From Sphingobium sp. V4 (GTDB taxonomy: Bacteria > Pseudomonadota > Alphaproteobacteria > Sphingomonadales > Sphingomonadaceae): a stretch of 64,000 nucleotides of DNA. Of the stretch, positions 7,887 to 17,472 are shown in pieces. Position numbers and translations under genes: made by a program. The first letter of the stretch is position 1, and each line of letters opens with the position of its first letter. The notes below the pieces were generated by a model. That model was given only the letters and a program-made list of their open reading frames with translations. It was not told the DNA's origin and made no database searches. The stretch spans positions 988,501 through 1,052,500 of the forward strand of contig NZ_CP081002.1 in the NCBI RefSeq assembly GCF_029590555.1, read 5' to 3'.

Positions 7887-10382
7887 ATGCTCAAGACTTT
7901 CCTTGCCTCCGGCACGGCGCTTGCCGCGCTTTGCACGATCACCACGCCCGCCTTGGCGCAGGTCGCCGCCGACGCCGCGCCTGCCGCCGAAACGGCCGCC
8001 GATGCCGGCAACGGCCCCAACAACATCATCGTCACCGGCTCCACCCGCGCCCAGCGCCGCTTCGACGTATCCTATGCGATCAACACCATCTCCGCCGAGG
8101 ATGTGGAGAAGATCGCGCCTGTCAATTTCGCTGACCTGATCGGCCAGCTGCCCGGTTTCCAGACCGAAATCACCGGCGGCGAAGTGCAGAATATCTATCG
8201 CATCCGCGGCCTGCCCAATGATGGCGGCTTCGTCAGCTTCCAGCAGGACGGCCTGCCGCTCTTCCATGAGAATGACGGCGTCTTCTTCCGCGGCGACGCG
8301 ATCCTGAAGCAGGATCTGATGACCGACCATGTGGAAGTCGTGCGCGGCGGCCCGGCCCCGGTCTATGCCAGCTATTCAGGCGCGATCATCAACGCGATCA
8401 CCGTGACCGGCAGCGACGAAGCGCGCGGCAAGGCGCAGGTCACGCTGGGCGACACCGGCCTCTATCGCCTTGATGCCTATCAGGCCGGCCCGCTCGGCAA
8501 CGACACCTATTATGCGATCGGCGGCTTCATCCGCTATCATGACGGCTATCGCGACAATGGCTTCGCCAATGACAAGGGCGGCCAGCTGCGCGCCAATATC
8601 AAGCATGACTTCGACAATGGCTCTATCAAGCTGAACCTCAACTATGTGAACGACCACAACGTCTTCTATCTGCCGATCCCGATCTCCGACCCGCGCGATC
8701 CCCGCGTCTCGCTCGACAAATATATCGACTATTTCGACGGCACGATGAATTCGCCGGCGCTGCGCCACGTGAACCTCAAATATCGCGACGGCACCGGCCA
8801 GATCCAGAGCCGCACCGGCGACCTGTCGGATGGCCGACATATGCAGATGGTCAATTTCGGCGCCCAATATGATGGCGATTTCGATGGCTGGCTGGTCTCG
8901 GCCAAGGCCGGTTATACCCAGGGCAAGCTCGATTTCAGCGCTTTCTACTCGACCACCAACCCGGCCGACGGCAACGCCTTCGCCGCCGGCTATCTCGCCC
9001 GTGCCACGACGGCTTTCGGTGCGGTCGACCATTTCGGCTATACGCTGGCCGGCACCAACACCGTCTATGATCCCTATTCGGCGTCGGGCCTGGTGATGCA
9101 GGGCCAATATCGCGACATCCACTCGAAATTCTATTCGGCCCAGGCCAATCTGTCGGTCGCCAAGAAGTTCGAGACCGGCTTTGGCACCCATGACCTCAAG
9201 CTCGGCCTCTATGGCAGCTTCTATGGCGAGGACAGCCGCACCCTCTATCAGAATTACCTGATCGAGGTGGCGGGCAAGCCGCGCACGCTGGATCTGGTCG
9301 CCTATAATGCCGCCGGCGCGGAAATCGGCCGCGTCACCGACAATGGCGTGCTCAACTATGCCGCGACCCTCAATCAGGGCGACAGCGACGCCAAGATGTT
9401 CGCCGTCTTTGCCAACGACACCTGGGAAATCGTGCCGGGCCTGCGCATCGACGCCGGCATCCGTCACGAACGCTACAGCTACAAGGGCTGGGCCGCGCTG
9501 ACCGAGGCGGCCAATCTGGGCGACTCCAGCACCTTGGCGGACGACAGCACCCGCGCCTTCACCGGCGTGATCCTGAACCAGAAACTGAAGCCCAACGTCA
9601 CCAACTGGACGGTCGGCGCCAACTACGATTTCTCCAGCCATGTCGGCATCTATGGCCGCGCCTCGCACCTCGAAACGCCGCCCAACGTCCAGACCGTGAT
9701 GAGCATCAACCCGACCATCATCACGACCAAGGCCGACCAGTTCGAGGCTGGGCTGAAGCTCGCCTTCGGCCGCTCCTACCTCTACGTTACCGGTTTCTAC
9801 ACCAATTTCGATCCCTTGAACGCCAGCTTCCTGGCCTATGATCCAACCACGGGCCGCAACGATGTCAACGTGCCCTTCATCGGCGAGGCGCAGGTGAAGG
9901 GCGTCGAATTCGACGGCAAGCTGGCGCTCACCAACTGGTTTTCGCTCAACGGCGCGCTCACCATCAGCGATCCCAAATACAAGAATTTCGAAAGCTCGAC
10001 CGGCGCCGATCCGGAACAGGCCGAAGGCAACCAGATCGTCCGTCAGCCCAAGGTCTACGGCAATATCCGCCCCAGCTTCGATTTCCAGACGGGCGACACC
10101 GACGTGTCGGTCTATGGGCGCTACACCTATATGGGCAAGCGCTATGTCGACCTCTACAACAACACCGCGCTGCCGGCCTATGGCACGATCGGCGCGGGCA
10201 TCACGGCGCGCCATGGCAGCTGGCAGGCACAGATAGTGGGCGACAATCTGTTCAACGCCCATGGCCTTACCGAAGGCAATACCCGTACCGACTCGCTGAG
10301 CGGTCAGGGCAGTGCCGAGGCGATCTATGGTCGCCCGATCTTCGGCCGCAACTTCCGCCTCGTCATCAGCAAGTCCTGGTGA
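7887..10382 (+). CDS. TonB-dependent outer membrane receptor
   Basis: An 831-residue receptor. Signal peptide (about 1-25, ending TTPALAQ), short linker, TonB-box-like NNIIVTGS near residue 50, plug domain (about 60-175 with YRIRGLPNDGG and VEVVRGG), then a beta-barrel ending in the aromatic FRLVISKSW. There is no N-terminal STN signalling domain, so no direct sigma/anti-sigma signalling. It should import a ligand across the outer membrane using TonB energy. The ROK regulator next door suggests a carbohydrate or nucleoside ligand. The next gene overlaps its stop by one base. Confidence 0.92.
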   Translation: MLKTFLASGTALAALCTITTPALAQVAADAAPAAETAADAGNGPNNIIVTGSTRAQRRFDVSYAINTISAEDVEKIAPVNFADLIGQLPGFQTEITGGEVQNIYRIRGLPNDGGFVSFQQDGLPLFHENDGVFFRGDAILKQDLMTDHVEVVRGGPAPVYASYSGAIINAITVTGSDEARGKAQVTLGDTGLYRLDAYQAGPLGNDTYYAIGGFIRYHDGYRDNGFANDKGGQLRANIKHDFDNGSIKLNLNYVNDHNVFYLPIPISDPRDPRVSLDKYIDYFDGTMNSPALRHVNLKYRDGTGQIQSRTGDLSDGRHMQMVNFGAQYDGDFDGWLVSAKAGYTQGKLDFSAFYSTTNPADGNAFAAGYLARATTAFGAVDHFGYTLAGTNTVYDPYSASGLVMQGQYRDIHSKFYSAQANLSVAKKFETGFGTHDLKLGLYGSFYGEDSRTLYQNYLIEVAGKPRTLDLVAYNAAGAEIGRVTDNGVLNYAATLNQGDSDAKMFAVFANDTWEIVPGLRIDAGIRHERYSYKGWAALTEAANLGDSSTLADDSTRAFTGVILNQKLKPNVTNWTVGANYDFSSHVGIYGRASHLETPPNVQTVMSINPTIITTKADQFEAGLKLAFGRSYLYVTGFYTNFDPLNASFLAYDPTTGRNDVNVPFIGEAQVKGVEFDGKLALTNWFSLNGALTISDPKYKNFESSTGADPEQAEGNQIVRQPKVYGNIRPSFDFQTGDTDVSVYGRYTYMGKRYVDLYNNTALPAYGTIGAGITARHGSWQAQIVGDNLFNAHGLTEGNTRTDSLSGQGSAEAIYGRPIFGRNFRLVISKSW

Positions 10383-11560
10383 TGGCCCGTCGCCTCGGCC
10401 GCGTTGCGGCGTCTTTGATGACGATGGCGGCGGTGGCGATCACGCCCGTCCCGGCTCTGGCCGGGGCGGCGCGCGACGAGGTGACCGAGGCGCTTTCCCG
10501 GCGCCTCTTTCCCGTGCTGGGCGCTCTTGGACACGATCCGGCCGCCCTTGCCGCCTTCCGCGCCCGGCCTGACATGGATGCGCTGCTCCATGCCCGCGAA
10601 GATCGTCGCACGGCGTGTGCCGGCGATGTCGATTGCGTGGCACAGGCCCATATCTGGACCCCGACCGAGATCGCCCTGATGGTGCAGGCCGCGCTGTCGC
10701 TGCGTGACGTGCCGGTCGCGGACGATGGTGCCGGTGCGCAGATCCGCCGCGAGGTGGAGGGGATCAACGCCATCCTGCGCAGCTATGCGATGGGGCAGGT
10801 GCCGGCCTATCCCGATATCGACGGCGCCGGCACGATCGACCCGCGCGAGCGTCAGGCCCGTCTGCGCGCCGCCGCCTGGATCGCGCAGACGCCGCGCAAG
10901 GGATCGGCCCAGGCGCTGGATTCCAGCATCGACTATGCTCTTGCACTGCTCGACGTCAGCGACCGCACCGACGCGATCGGCTTCGAACCGCTGACCGGCG
11001 GCCTCAATGCACCCGCCATGGCGCGGGCCAAAAGTATCGACTGGAAACGCTATCGCTACAGCGCGCTGATCGTCACCGGCGTCGGCCCGGAAGCCGACGG
11101 CATGCCGCTGAGCCCGCTGGGCAAATATCATCTGCGCCTTGCCGCCAACCGCTTTGCCGATGGCGACGCGCCCTTCCTCATCCTGACTGGCGGCCGCGCT
11201 CATCCGCGCGCGACCCGCTTTGCCGAGGCGCAGGAGATGCGCCAGGCGCTGATCGAGCGCTATGGCGTGCCGGCCGATGCCATCATCATCGAACCCTACG
11301 CCCGGCACACCACTACCAATTTGCGCAACGCCACCCGCCTGCTGATGGCGATGGCGGCGCCGCTGGACAAGGATACGCTGATCGTCTGCAATCCGGGGCA
11401 GAGCGCGATGATCGAAAATCCCCTGTTCGTACAGCGCAACGACAAGGAACTGGGCTATCAGCCCGGTGCCATCGGCGCGCGCCTGACCCCCACCGAACTG
11501 CTGTACCGCCCGTCGCGCCTGTCCGCCCGGGTCGATCCGCGCGATCCGCTCGACCCCTGA
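10382..11560 (+). CDS. DUF218 (YdcF/SanA-like) exported protein
   Basis: A 392-residue protein whose ATG shares a base with the receptor stop (TGATG), so translation is coupled. The signal peptide ends near PVPALAGA. Residues about 60-210 are a helical region of unknown role. Residues about 220-350 match the DUF218/YdcF fold: ALIVTGVGPE, a SPLGKYHLRLA helix, FLILTGGRAHPRATRFAEAQEMRQAL and a late TTTNLRNATRL. DUF218 proteins act in envelope processes, but their reaction is mostly unknown. Being between a TonB receptor and an exported nuclease suggests a periplasmic role in the same scavenging system. Confidence 0.8.
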   Translation: MARRLGRVAASLMTMAAVAITPVPALAGAARDEVTEALSRRLFPVLGALGHDPAALAAFRARPDMDALLHAREDRRTACAGDVDCVAQAHIWTPTEIALMVQAALSLRDVPVADDGAGAQIRREVEGINAILRSYAMGQVPAYPDIDGAGTIDPRERQARLRAAAWIAQTPRKGSAQALDSSIDYALALLDVSDRTDAIGFEPLTGGLNAPAMARAKSIDWKRYRYSALIVTGVGPEADGMPLSPLGKYHLRLAANRFADGDAPFLILTGGRAHPRATRFAEAQEMRQALIERYGVPADAIIIEPYARHTTTNLRNATRLLMAMAAPLDKDTLIVCNPGQSAMIENPLFVQRNDKELGYQPGAIGARLTPTELLYRPSRLSARVDPRDPLDP

Positions 11561-11568
11561 AGGGAGGC

Positions 11569-12567
11569 ATGATGATGATGATGCGTAAACTGACCTTGGC
11601 CCTGGCGCTCGGTGCGCTGGCGTTCAGCCCCGGCGCCGCCATGGCCTGGGGCGGCACCGCCCATGCGGTGATCGATCGCGCCGCGCTCGCCGCCATCCCG
11701 CAGGACGGCCCCGTCTTCCTCAAGGCCTATACCGACTATATCGCCGCCTCCGCCTCGCTGCCCGACAGTTGGCGCGGGGATTCGGAGAATTTCTCGAAGA
11801 TCGAGGAAGATCCCAATCATGGCTGGTTTCGCGAGCAATTCTTGTTCCTGAAGCCGATCCCGCGCTCGCGTTATGAATTCTTGATCGCGCTCTACAAACG
11901 CTATGAGACGATCAAGGACAGCGATCCGGCGACCGCCGCGCGCACCAATGTCCGCTGGACCGGCACTTTGCCCTATGCGGCAATCGAAGCCTATGACCGG
12001 CTGGTCGTCTGCATGCGCCAGGTCCGCAAGGCACAGGCGACGGGGCAGGACGCGTCCGTGCCGGCGCAGCATTGTTCTTTCGACACGATCCGCCTGGGCC
12101 ATTATATCGGCGATGGCGCGCAGCCCATGCATGACTCGATCCATTCGGACGGGTGGCGGGGCGAGAATCCCAGGGGTTTCACGACCGATCGCACCGTGCA
12201 TGGCCGGTTCGAGAGCCAGTTCGTCGATGGCATTAAGCTGACCGTGGCCGACATCGCGCCGCGCATCGGGGCGCCGGGCCACCGCAGCGGCGACATGTTC
12301 GACGCGGTCCTCGCCTATCTGGACGAGGCCGGCGACAAGGTGGCGCAGGTCTATATGTTGGAGAAGCGGGCGGGCTTTGCCGATTTTGCCGACCGGGACG
12401 TGCGCGCCATGGTCTATGAGCGGACGGCCGCCGGCGCAGCGATGCTACGCGACATGCTCTGCCGCGCCTGGGCCGAAAGCGCCCAGCCGCCGGCCAAGGT
12501 CACCCCCGCACCGCTGGATTTCGCCAATCCCCGGTTCAATCCGGAGACCGGGTCGGCGCCCGACTGA
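11569..12567 (+). CDS. S1/P1-type zinc nuclease or phospholipase C-fold enzyme
   Basis: A 332-residue exported protein. After the signal peptide (ending GAAMA) the mature N-terminus is W-G-G-T-A-H; an N-terminal Trp that helps bind zinc is a hallmark of the S1/P1 nuclease and PLC fold. Further His/Asp ligands fit LGHYIGDGAQPMHD and TVHGRFES. The reaction is probably hydrolysis of RNA/DNA to 5'-nucleotides or of a phosphodiester, in the periplasm. It lies 8 bp after the DUF218 gene, with GGGAGG before a run of five ATG codons. Its last 154 bp overlap the convergent transporter gene. Confidence 0.82.
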   Translation: MMMMMRKLTLALALGALAFSPGAAMAWGGTAHAVIDRAALAAIPQDGPVFLKAYTDYIAASASLPDSWRGDSENFSKIEEDPNHGWFREQFLFLKPIPRSRYEFLIALYKRYETIKDSDPATAARTNVRWTGTLPYAAIEAYDRLVVCMRQVRKAQATGQDASVPAQHCSFDTIRLGHYIGDGAQPMHDSIHSDGWRGENPRGFTTDRTVHGRFESQFVDGIKLTVADIAPRIGAPGHRSGDMFDAVLAYLDEAGDKVAQVYMLEKRAGFADFADRDVRAMVYERTAAGAAMLRDMLCRAWAESAQPPAKVTPAPLDFANPRFNPETGSAPD

Positions 12568-13889
12568 CGGCGCCGGTCCAGCGCCGCGAGCAGGCGGCCA
12601 TGCCGGGCATGGCCTAGGGCGAAGCGGCGCATCAGCGCGATGGCGGCCAGGCTGCCAATCAGCGGGACGCCTAGGCCAAGGCCGAGGATGCCGGCCTGGA
12701 CCGCCAGCGTCTGCGGCTGGCCGGGGACATAGCCCAGCCCGCCCAGCGTCCATCCGATCAAGCTGGTCGACGCCGCGCCGCTTGCCTTCACCAGGACGAG
12801 ATAGAAGGCGAACAACCCGGTTTCGAACCGCCGGCCGTGCCGCCATTCCACCACATCGACGGCATCGGCAAGCAGCCCCCATGGCAGCATGAAGACGCTT
12901 GCGAGGCCAGAGCCGATCACGGCGGCACAGGCCAGGAGCATTGCCGGCGAGGACAGGCAGAGGCCGAATGCCACCAGACCCAGAACGCTGACGCCGTGGC
13001 CCATGGCGAGCAGCACACTCTTGCTGAACCGGCTGGTAAGGGCGGTCCAGCACAGGACACCTGCGAACTGGCCCGCTGCCAGCGCCAGCAACAGCGTCGA
13101 GACCAGATCGGGACGGTGGACGACATAGCTGCCCATATAGAGCAGCGTCCGTCCGAAGGTGGGGGCGGCAAAGCCGGTCAGCAGGGCGAGAAAGCCCATG
13201 CCAATCACCATCGGATCGCGCAGTGGCACGCGGATGCCGTCCGGTCCGGACCGGTGCGCCGCAGGCCGGGCCCGGCCGCTGCCGGACGTCCAGACACACA
13301 GGATCATGGTCAGGGCGAACAGGCCGCCGGCCGCCATGCCGGCCAGCGCCATGGTGTCAAAGGCATGGTCGCTGCCGGCACGCTGCACCAGCGGCGTCAG
13401 GACGGTCGCGACGGCCAGGGCGCTGGCCGTGCTGAAGAGCAGGCGATAGCCGGACACGCGCCCGCGGGCGCGACTGTCGCTGGTCAACTGCGCCATCAGC
13501 GCATTGTGCGGCACGTCGATAATCGCATAGGCGCCCCGGAACACCAGCAGCGCAGCCGCCAGCATCCAAAGCTGCCGCGCGCCCAGCATCGGCATGGCAT
13601 AGAGAAAGGCGAAGGCCAGCGCGCAGGGCGTCGCCGCGACCGCCACCATCCAGCGATAGCCCTTGCCCGCTTGCCGCAACCGGATGACCAGCCGCGCGGC
13701 GATCAGATCGAAGACGAGATCGCCGCCCAAGGCGGCCAGCATCAACCATCCCGCGGTGGTGCCGCCCAGGCCGAACACGTCGGTCAGCAGGAACAGGATC
13801 GTCAGCTCCGCGCCGCCGAAGACCAGGGCCTTGCCGAAATTGCCGGAGGCATAGGCCAGCATGCGGCCATCTTCCCGTGTACCGATCAC
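12414..13889 (-). CDS. GPH-type MFS sugar:cation symporter
   Basis: A 491-residue permease with about 12 hydrophobic segments. The first half shows the GPH/MelB signature region: YAIIDVPHNALMAQLTSDSRARGRVSGYRLLFS (residues about 115-150, given in part). GPH permeases import sugars or glycosides with Na+ or H+. It converges on the nuclease gene, and the frame continues 154 bp into that gene in antisense, giving a 45-residue Ser/Ala-rich tail unlike usual GPH ends. The tail may be real or may reflect a lost stop codon. Confidence 0.85.
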   Translation of the reverse strand: MIGTREDGRMLAYASGNFGKALVFGGAELTILFLLTDVFGLGGTTAGWLMLAALGGDLVFDLIAARLVIRLRQAGKGYRWMVAVAATPCALAFAFLYAMPMLGARQLWMLAAALLVFRGAYAIIDVPHNALMAQLTSDSRARGRVSGYRLLFSTASALAVATVLTPLVQRAGSDHAFDTMALAGMAAGGLFALTMILCVWTSGSGRARPAAHRSGPDGIRVPLRDPMVIGMGFLALLTGFAAPTFGRTLLYMGSYVVHRPDLVSTLLLALAAGQFAGVLCWTALTSRFSKSVLLAMGHGVSVLGLVAFGLCLSSPAMLLACAAVIGSGLASVFMLPWGLLADAVDVVEWRHGRRFETGLFAFYLVLVKASGAASTSLIGWTLGGLGYVPGQPQTLAVQAGILGLGLGVPLIGSLAAIALMRRFALGHARHGRLLAALDRRRQSGADPVSGLNRGLAKSSGAGVTLAGGWALSAQARQSMSRSIAAPAAVRS

Positions 13890-14150
13890 CTCAGCTTCCC
13901 GTATTTCGTGACCGCACGGAGATTTGTGGGACGGGAGGCGTCCTAGAAGCCTATTTTGTCATTCGTGCGACAAAGGGTCGGGCATGATGTGGCGGCGCCA
14001 TCTTCACCATTCCCCGCTAGGCTGCGGTTCAGGCCGAGCGCTTTCAACAGCAAGGCGGAACGGCCGGACCTGAGCAAGAGAAATCGGAGACTGAGCGGCC
14101 GCAAAGGCTCGGTTTCTAGAAATTCATCAATTCCCCACGCTTAAGCGCGC
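13890..14150. other. Intergenic gap
   Basis: Between the GPH transporter and the end of the LysR-linked operon I see no convincing gene. A 62-residue basic plus-strand frame (13956-14144) has no recognisable features and is taken as chance. Confidence 0.4.
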
Positions 14151-15470
14151 CTAAAGTGAGCCGACTTTAATCTTGGAACCGTCGATAAACCGGCTGAGCC
14201 GGAAGTGGGCTGTATCGACGGCGGGCGTTTCCTGAGCGATCAACTGACTGGCAAGATAACCGATGCCCGGCCCGAGCCCGAATCCATGCCCGGAGCAACC
14301 CGCCGCCAGAAACAGGCCGTCAACGTGGCCAGTCGGTGAGATGACGGGGACGGCATCAGGCGTGCAATCGACATAGGCGCCCCAGGCGTGATCAATTTCG
14401 ATGCCCGCGAGTTGAGGGAATGTGGTGCGGACATTTTCCATGATCGCTTGCACCAGCTTATGGTGAGGCGCGGGATCAAGAACCCGGTTGTTCTCGAAGA
14501 TACGATCGCTGCCAAACATGGCAGTGAGCGATTCAGGGCCTTTGATGAACGATGTACCGGCCTGCATGTTCACCGCTTTGATCCGCTGGATGAACTGGGG
14601 CATGAACGCGCCAGCAAATGCGATACCCTGCGGCGTCAGTTCAAGCGCGGCCCGTCCGCTAATTGCCAGCGTGTAACTTCCGTCCAGCCTGCGCGTCATC
14701 GCCAGATCGGGACAATAGAGTACGTTGCCCACGTTCACGGTGGGTTTGCTGCGGACGGTGGTCTGCCTGACACTTGCTTGCGGGAATTTGATGTCATGCC
14801 GACGCAGAAAACCGGAGGCCCACGCGCCCGAAGCGCACAGAACGGCGTCGGCTCTGATCAGTCCCCGCTCGCTACGGACGCCCGTTACCCTGCCGTTGGT
14901 GATGTCCAGACCGCGAACCGCGCAATTCTGGTGAACGGTCGCGCCCAATGCGCGCGCGCCCTCTGCAAGGATCGGTGCAGCGAGCGCGGGTTCCGCCTTG
15001 CCATCGGCCACCGAATGTATGCCGCCCACCCATTTGCGGCGATTTTCCGGGATACGGTCGGCGGCCTGCGAAGCGCTGAGCATATGGGTTTCCACGCCAA
15101 ATTCGCGCGCTGTCGGCCGCCATGCCTCCCAACCGGCCAGCATGGCGGCATCGTCCGTGGCATAAACCAGCCCTGTCCGGCGAAAACCCAGATCCTGCCC
15201 GATTTCGCCAGCCAGAGAGTCCCATAAGGCCATCGACAGAAGAGACAGCGGCATTTCGCGAGGATCGCGGTTCTGCTGCCGACACCAACCCCATGTCCGG
15301 CTGGATTGCTCACAGGCGATATGGCCTTTTTCGAGCAGAGCGACTTTCAGCCCCCGCTTTGCCAGATAATAAGCTGATGCTGCGCCTACGATACCACCGC
15401 CGATGACGACGACGTCTACGGCCGCTGGCAATGTGGAATCGCTGGCAATGGCTTTTACCGCCGGGTGCAT
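14151..15470 (-). CDS. FAD-dependent amine/D-amino-acid oxidoreductase (DAO family)
   Basis: A 439-residue flavoprotein. A Rossmann FAD motif VVVIGGGIVGAASAYYLAKRG lies at about residues 19-40 and the DAO-family C-terminal FAD-contact region reads GLFLAAGCSGHGFGLGPG near 395. No signal peptide, so it is cytoplasmic. The family oxidises secondary amines, N-methyl amino acids or D-amino acids to imines, giving oxo acids plus ammonia. It is the last gene of the seven-gene operon; RidA in the same operon would hydrolyse the imine product. Confidence 0.88.
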   Translation of the reverse strand: MHPAVKAIASDSTLPAAVDVVVIGGGIVGAASAYYLAKRGLKVALLEKGHIACEQSSRTWGWCRQQNRDPREMPLSLLSMALWDSLAGEIGQDLGFRRTGLVYATDDAAMLAGWEAWRPTAREFGVETHMLSASQAADRIPENRRKWVGGIHSVADGKAEPALAAPILAEGARALGATVHQNCAVRGLDITNGRVTGVRSERGLIRADAVLCASGAWASGFLRRHDIKFPQASVRQTTVRSKPTVNVGNVLYCPDLAMTRRLDGSYTLAISGRAALELTPQGIAFAGAFMPQFIQRIKAVNMQAGTSFIKGPESLTAMFGSDRIFENNRVLDPAPHHKLVQAIMENVRTTFPQLAGIEIDHAWGAYVDCTPDAVPVISPTGHVDGLFLAAGCSGHGFGLGPGIGYLASQLIAQETPAVDTAHFRLSRFIDGSKIKVGSL

Positions 15471-15512
15471 ATCGGGAAACCTTGGCTGATCATGGGCAGA
15501 GATGGTCGAAAT

Positions 15513-16235
15513 TCACTTGGTGGATTTGAAGTAGGCGTAAATCTTTTTCACATGGGCATAGCTTTCCCAGGTGCATCTTGCCCCTTGCTCAATGATGAAT
15601 GTATCGCCCTTGGAGAATGTCGCGGTGCGGTCGGACTCGTCGGTGAACGTGACTTCGCCTTCAAGCAGGTGCATCAGCTCGCAATGCTGGAAATAAATGG
15701 CGCGCCGTTGATAGGGCGTGGAATCCCATATTCCGCACAAAAACTCATCCCCCGTGGACCGGAACATGCTGTTGGAGCGGCAGGACGGCACCGGACTGGT
15801 CAGGACGTCCAGCGCCGGAGAATTGGAGGGACTGAGAGGTGCATCATTGTCGATGGCGAAAATCCCATGCGTGCCCTCGACCGCATCCAGATATCGCATG
15901 CCGATCATGGCAACGGGGCGCTCCGTCCGCCAGCGGAACGTCGTCCCCCTTGATATGGCGGCGCTCGTTCCGGGGCTCAGGATCAATTCCTGCTGCGCGT
16001 AGGTGAGGAGGATTTCGCCATCCTGCGCGAGAACCCACAGGTCCCCGCGATCTTCATAGGCTTCGCCGTCGCCTGCTGCGATCGTCACGGCAAGCACTTC
16101 GCATGCTCCCGCGCGGATTTCAGCGATCCGTCCGCCGGTGCCGAAGGGCTCAGCGTCGCCGGTCAGGTGGTTGTCGCTGGCCTTGATGCGCAGGTCGACA
16201 AAAGTGGGGTGATCAACGCTCATTTCGTGTTCCAT
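15513..16235 (-). CDS. Bicupin protein
   Basis: A 240-residue protein with two cupin halves (about 30-130 and 150-235). The C-terminal half ends with the DUF861-like cupin pattern HCELMHLLEGEVTFTDE, FSKGDTFIIEQGARCTWES. Proteins of this type occur with amino acid or ureide oxidation genes and may be enzymes or sensors; the reaction is not known. MEHEMSVDHP is taken as the N-terminus (ATG 16235), with ATG 16223 as an alternative. It sits between the DUF1624 membrane gene and the oxidase. Confidence 0.75.
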   Translation of the reverse strand: MEHEMSVDHPTFVDLRIKASDNHLTGDAEPFGTGGRIAEIRAGACEVLAVTIAAGDGEAYEDRGDLWVLAQDGEILLTYAQQELILSPGTSAAISRGTTFRWRTERPVAMIGMRYLDAVEGTHGIFAIDNDAPLSPSNSPALDVLTSPVPSCRSNSMFRSTGDEFLCGIWDSTPYQRRAIYFQHCELMHLLEGEVTFTDESDRTATFSKGDTFIIEQGARCTWESYAHVKKIYAYFKSTK

Positions 16236-16261
16236 ATGAGAGGGCGCAACCGAGACGTCGC

Positions 16262-17443
16262 TCAAAGATATTTCAGCCACCAGATGTCTTTGCGCCGCTT
16301 CTTGAGGTTGGAGAACCAGCGGGTCGGGAAATAAAGCGGCACGATCAGCCCAAGATACCAGACCCACACCCAGCCCAGAGAATCGACGCCGAAGATGTCG
16401 CCATGGTTGGTTCCCCAGATTGCCCGCGCGCTGAGGTACAGGATGCGCAGCAGATAGAGATGGAAGAGGTAGAAGAACATCGGCGCACCGCCCATGACCG
16501 ACAGCCAGTGGGTCGGCCGGTCGTCATTCGCCCGCTCGAAGGCGGCCAGCAGGATTAGGCCTACCCCCAGCGTCGGCAGCAGGAACAGCAGCGAAGGCGG
16601 ATATTTGGTGAGCGCCAGGAAGCTCATCACCGTGCGGACCGGCTCGCCGGGCACCACAAACCACGGCGCATCGCCATAGATGTTGAGCGCGCGAAGGATG
16701 ATGAAGCCGATGATCATCGCCGCCCCGGCCCCGCGTAACGTGCGGCGTCGATCGTCCGGCGTGAGCTTGGTGAACCAGCTACCCGCCGACCAGCCAAGGC
16801 AGATGACGCCGATCCAGGGCAGGATGGGATAGTTGAACTTGATGACCGTCCCCGCCAGCTCGATTTGCGACCGTTCGTGGATGATGGCCCAAGGCAGGAA
16901 CAATGGATGGTTGGCCGGGAAGGTGATGCCGTCCAGCAAATTATGCCCGCCGACGAGCACCAGGCCCAGTGCCAGGATCGCGCGTGCTGGCAGATGGATC
17001 AGCCCCGCCAATAGGATCGTGCAGAGGCCGATCGCCCAGATGACCTGAAGGAAGACGAACTGAGGAACCAGCTCGGCACGCCACGAGAAATTCACGAGCG
17101 TCAGTTCGAGTAACACCAGAAACGCACCCCGGCTCAGCAGGAAGCGGCTGGTTTCCGCCAGACTATGCTTTTGATGATAGAGGTAAGCCGAAAGCCCCGT
17201 CAGAGCCACGAAGATCGGCGCGCAGAGCGTGCTGGTGATCCGGGTGAAGAACAGGGCGGGCATGATCGTCCGCGCATCCACCGGATCGCCCACGGCCATG
17301 TAGAGGAACCATGTTTCCCGTACATGGTCGAGCAGCATGATGACCATGACCAGCCCGCGCAGGGCATCGATGCTTTGCAGCCGTGCCGGGCTGGCTGCCG
17401 GTTTGGAGACAGACGCAGCGGGTGAATATGCGACGGTGGCCAT
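16262..17443 (-). CDS. DUF1624 membrane protein (acyltransferase-like)
   Basis: A 393-residue integral membrane protein with about ten hydrophobic segments. It starts with the DUF1624 hallmark SIDALRGLVMVIMLLDHVRE (residues about 24-43). Similar architecture occurs in heparan-alpha-glucosaminide N-acetyltransferase and YeiB-like proteins. The substrate is unknown, and its presence inside an amino-acid operon is unexpected; a transporter-like or envelope-acetylation role are both open. Confidence 0.85.
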   Translation of the reverse strand: MATVAYSPAASVSKPAASPARLQSIDALRGLVMVIMLLDHVRETWFLYMAVGDPVDARTIMPALFFTRITSTLCAPIFVALTGLSAYLYHQKHSLAETSRFLLSRGAFLVLLELTLVNFSWRAELVPQFVFLQVIWAIGLCTILLAGLIHLPARAILALGLVLVGGHNLLDGITFPANHPLFLPWAIIHERSQIELAGTVIKFNYPILPWIGVICLGWSAGSWFTKLTPDDRRRTLRGAGAAMIIGFIILRALNIYGDAPWFVVPGEPVRTVMSFLALTKYPPSLLFLLPTLGVGLILLAAFERANDDRPTHWLSVMGGAPMFFYLFHLYLLRILYLSARAIWGTNHGDIFGVDSLGWVWVWYLGLIVPLYFPTRWFSNLKKRRKDIWWLKYL

Positions 17444-17472
17444 GGGTGCCTCCGGGTTGAAAGTGGGTGGAA

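Noticed and set aside
8376..10262. Long minus-strand open frame (628 codons) inside the TonB receptor
   Set aside because: It is an antisense shadow caused by codon bias of the high-GC receptor gene; its translation is rich in Val/Ile/Ala with no domain signal.
12837..13946. Plus-strand 369-codon frame opposite the GPH transporter
   Set aside because: His/Gln/Arg-rich shadow translation; the opposite strand encodes a clear 12-segment permease.
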